A stretch of DNA of 64,000 nt from Callipepla californica brunnescens (lineage: Eukaryota > Chordata > Aves > Galliformes > Odontophoridae): positions 682,001-746,000 of the forward strand of contig JALIRH010000049.1 in assembly GCA_023055505.1 (NCBI GenBank). The letters are read 5' to 3'. The translations under genes were made by a program, and so were the position numbers. Positions 62,101-64,000 of this stretch are shown piece after piece. The notes beneath the pieces were generated by a model, which did no database searches, was not told the origin of the DNA, and saw nothing but the letters and a program-made list of their open reading frames with translations. How positions within the stretch are numbered: position 1 is the stretch's first letter; each line of letters begins with the position of its first letter.

Positions 62101-64000
62101 ATCCCTATTCCTAACCCTTTCCCTAACCGTATCACAATCCCTATCCTAACTCTTACCATAACCCAAACCCTAACCTAACCCTAACCCTAACCCTAACCCT
62201 ATCCCTAACCCCTACCCTAACCCTAACCCTACCCTAACCTTAACTCTACCCTAACCGTATCCCTACCCTAACCCTAACCCTAATCCTAGCCCTTACTCTA
62301 ACTTTATTCCTAACCCTACCCCTGATCCAAACACTAACCCTAACCTTAATGTAACCCTAACCCTATTCCTAACCCTTACCCTAACTGTATCCCATTCCCT
62401 ATCCTAACTCTTACCATAACCCTAACCCTGATGCTAATGCTAACCCTAACCCTGAATCTAACCCTTACCCTAACCCGAACCCTTACCCAGAAGCTAACAC
62501 TTAGCGTTGTACAATACCTAACCGTACCCTAACCCTATCCCTAAACCTAAAAGGAACCCAAACTCTAACCCTAAATCTGTCCCTGAGCCTAACCTTCAAC
62601 CTTACCCTAACCTTAACCCTAACCCTGTTCCATTCTCTAAACATATCTGTAAGCATTACCTTCATCCTAACTCGAACTCTACCCTAACCCTATCCCTTTG
62701 ACCCCAACACAAAACCCAGATTGAGCCTGACCCTAACCTAGGTAGCATAAAGTGTATGTAGGGTGAATTTGAGTTTTAGGGTCAAAGTTAAATTGTTAGT
62801 TTTAGGGTTAGGGTGAAGGATTGCTTTAGTTCTAGTATTAGGGTGTTTGGGGTTAGGGTTAGGGTAAGGATTTTGGAGTGGATTAGGTTTAGGGTCAGGT
62901 TTGGGGGAGTTTTGGGGTTAGGGTTAGATTTAGGATTAGGGTTAGCAAAAAAGTTGTTTTAGTTTTAGTTTAGGTTAGTGCTAGGATTAGGTTGAGTGTT
63001 CTTGTGAAGTTTAGGTTTAGGGTTAGGTTTAGGTTTAGATTGAGGTTTAGGGTAAGGAGTAGGGTTAATTTGACTTTTAGGGTCAGAGTAGAGTTAAGTC
63101 GTGTTAGGGTTAAGGTTAAGAACAGGATTCAGATTCCAATTAGGTTTTGGGTTCCTACTAGGGATAGGCCTCAAATTAGTGTTAAGGTTAGGGTTAGGGT
63201 TAGGGTTAGGTATAGGGAAAGGGTTAGTGTTAAGGCCAGGGCAAGTGTATGGTTTAGGGTAAAGATTGGATTTAGGGTTAGGTTTAGATGTAGGTTTGGT
63301 TTGATCGTTAGGGTGTGAGAAGGCACCGGCCTTGGATTTCATTTGGAGATTGGGTAAGGTTTAGGAATAGGAATAACATTGGTGTTTAAAAGATGATTAG
63401 TGTTAGTATTAGGGATAGGGTTACGGTTAGAGTTTAGTTAGGGTTGTTAGTTTTAGAGTGAGGGATAGGGGTATGGTTTGGTCTAGTACTTGGGTTAGGG
63501 TTTGGGATAGTCATAGCATTAGTGTTAGGGTTAGGGTTCCGTTAGGGTTGTGGTAATCTGATGCTAGGTGTCGGGATTAGGGTTGTGCTTAAATGTGGGT
63601 TTGGTTTGAGGGTCAGAGTTAGGGTTAGGGTAGAGTTAGAATTAGGGTAAGAGTTAGGATTAGGTTTAGGATTAGGATAAAGATTAGGTTAGGATTAGTG
63701 TTGGCTTTAGGGTTGTGTCTGGGAGAAGGGTTAGTGTTAGGGATAGACTTAGGGTAAGAGTAAGTGTTAGGAATAGGCATAGGTTTTGGGAAAGTTTCAG
63801 AGTTTGGACTGGATTTATGATTAGGGTTAGGGACAAAGATTTTTTGAGATTTGTGATTAGATTTAGGGAGAAAAGTAGGCTGACTTGTGGTGTTAGCAGT
63901 AGGTTTAGGTTTAGGTTTAGGTTTAGGATTCCATTTGTATTTATTGATTGAGGTTGGGTTAGTTGGAGTGTAAAGGTCAGAGTAGGGTTAGGCCTTGGGA
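59150..64000. repeat. Macrosatellite unit 10, cut by the window edge (4851 bp visible)
   Basis: Proximal arm 59150-60951, tract 60952-61950, distal arm 61951-62735, switch 62736-62743, G-rich arm from 62744 to the window end. It lacks the TAAAAG insertion of units 7-9. Nothing marks the end of the array, which continues beyond the window. Confidence 0.92.
60952..61950 (-). repeat. CCCTAA tract of unit 10
   Basis: About 1.0 kb; two ACTGTATCACAATC segments (near 61236 and 61408) and the usual fixed interruptions. Confidence 0.92.

Larger units (their letters stand above)
10689..64000. repeat. Macrosatellite of inverted telomere-like arms, 9 full units and 1 partial
   Basis: Nine full units of 5.07-6.33 kb and a tenth cut by the window end, in head-to-tail order. 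Unit starts are set at AAACCCAATCCAAACCCC, or its one-base-shorter form in unit 5. Each unit contains proximal C-rich arm, near-pure CCCTAA tract, distal C-rich arm, ACCTAGGT switch, G-rich arm and 190 bp spacer. Outside the CCCTAA tract the units differ only by scattered single-base changes and a few small indels, so amplification or homogenisation is recent. No gene is present. Both strands carry long G-rich segments with many GGG runs, so G-quadruplex formation is plausible. Confidence 0.95.

Overview
This 64 kb window is eukaryotic repeat DNA. It looks like subtelomeric or interstitial-telomeric heterochromatin from a vertebrate. Two things point that way: thousands of bases of TTAGGG/CCCTAA-type repeat, and at the left edge a decayed class I (gammaretrovirus-like) endogenous retroviral pol fragment. 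I cannot name the species. I found no intact protein-coding gene, no tRNA or rRNA and no CRISPR array. Open frames elsewhere are by-products of the repeats: TTAGGG-like DNA reads as VR, FR, GL, NP or LT strings.

Layout. (1) 1-1251: remnant of pol, covering the end of RNase H and most of integrase on the + strand, with many stops, frame changes and lost key residues. (2) 1252-1440: poly-T and TGTA-rich linker. (3) 1441-2871: degenerate G-rich (TTAGGG-like) block. (4) 2872-10243: tandem satellite with a period of about 591 bp, twelve full monomers plus a partial thirteenth. It has at least three monomer types and a loose two-monomer higher-order order. (5) 10244-10688: degenerate C-rich block outside the main array. 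(6) 10689-64000: macrosatellite of nine full units and one cut by the window edge. Full units measure 5287, 6325, 5074, 5309, 5573, 5269, 5257, 5263 and 5104 bp.

Every macrosatellite unit has one plan: proximal C-rich degenerate arm (about 1.8 kb), near-pure CCCTAA tract (0.8-2.0 kb), distal C-rich arm (about 0.8 kb), a switch point centred on the palindrome ACCTAGGT, a G-rich arm (about 1.5 kb), and a 190 bp non-telomeric spacer leading into the next C-rich arm. Telomere-strand orientation therefore flips twice per unit: divergent at the palindrome and head-to-head across the spacer. Most of the length variation lies in the CCCTAA tract.

The arms carry non-telomeric landmarks, such as GTGGTAATCTGATGCT, that flip orientation with the telomeric strand. 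The left block (3) shares these landmarks and aligns with both the G-rich arm and the reverse complement of the C-rich arm. The 591 bp satellite thus lies between a G-rich and a C-rich block, the same position the 190 bp spacer occupies in the macrosatellite. My reading is that all the telomere-like arms descend from one older degenerate G-rich array that was partly inverted, amplified in 5 kb blocks and homogenised by unequal exchange or conversion. Function is not shown by the sequence. Possible roles (TERRA-like transcription, G-quadruplex or hairpin structure, relic of a chromosome-end fusion) are inference.
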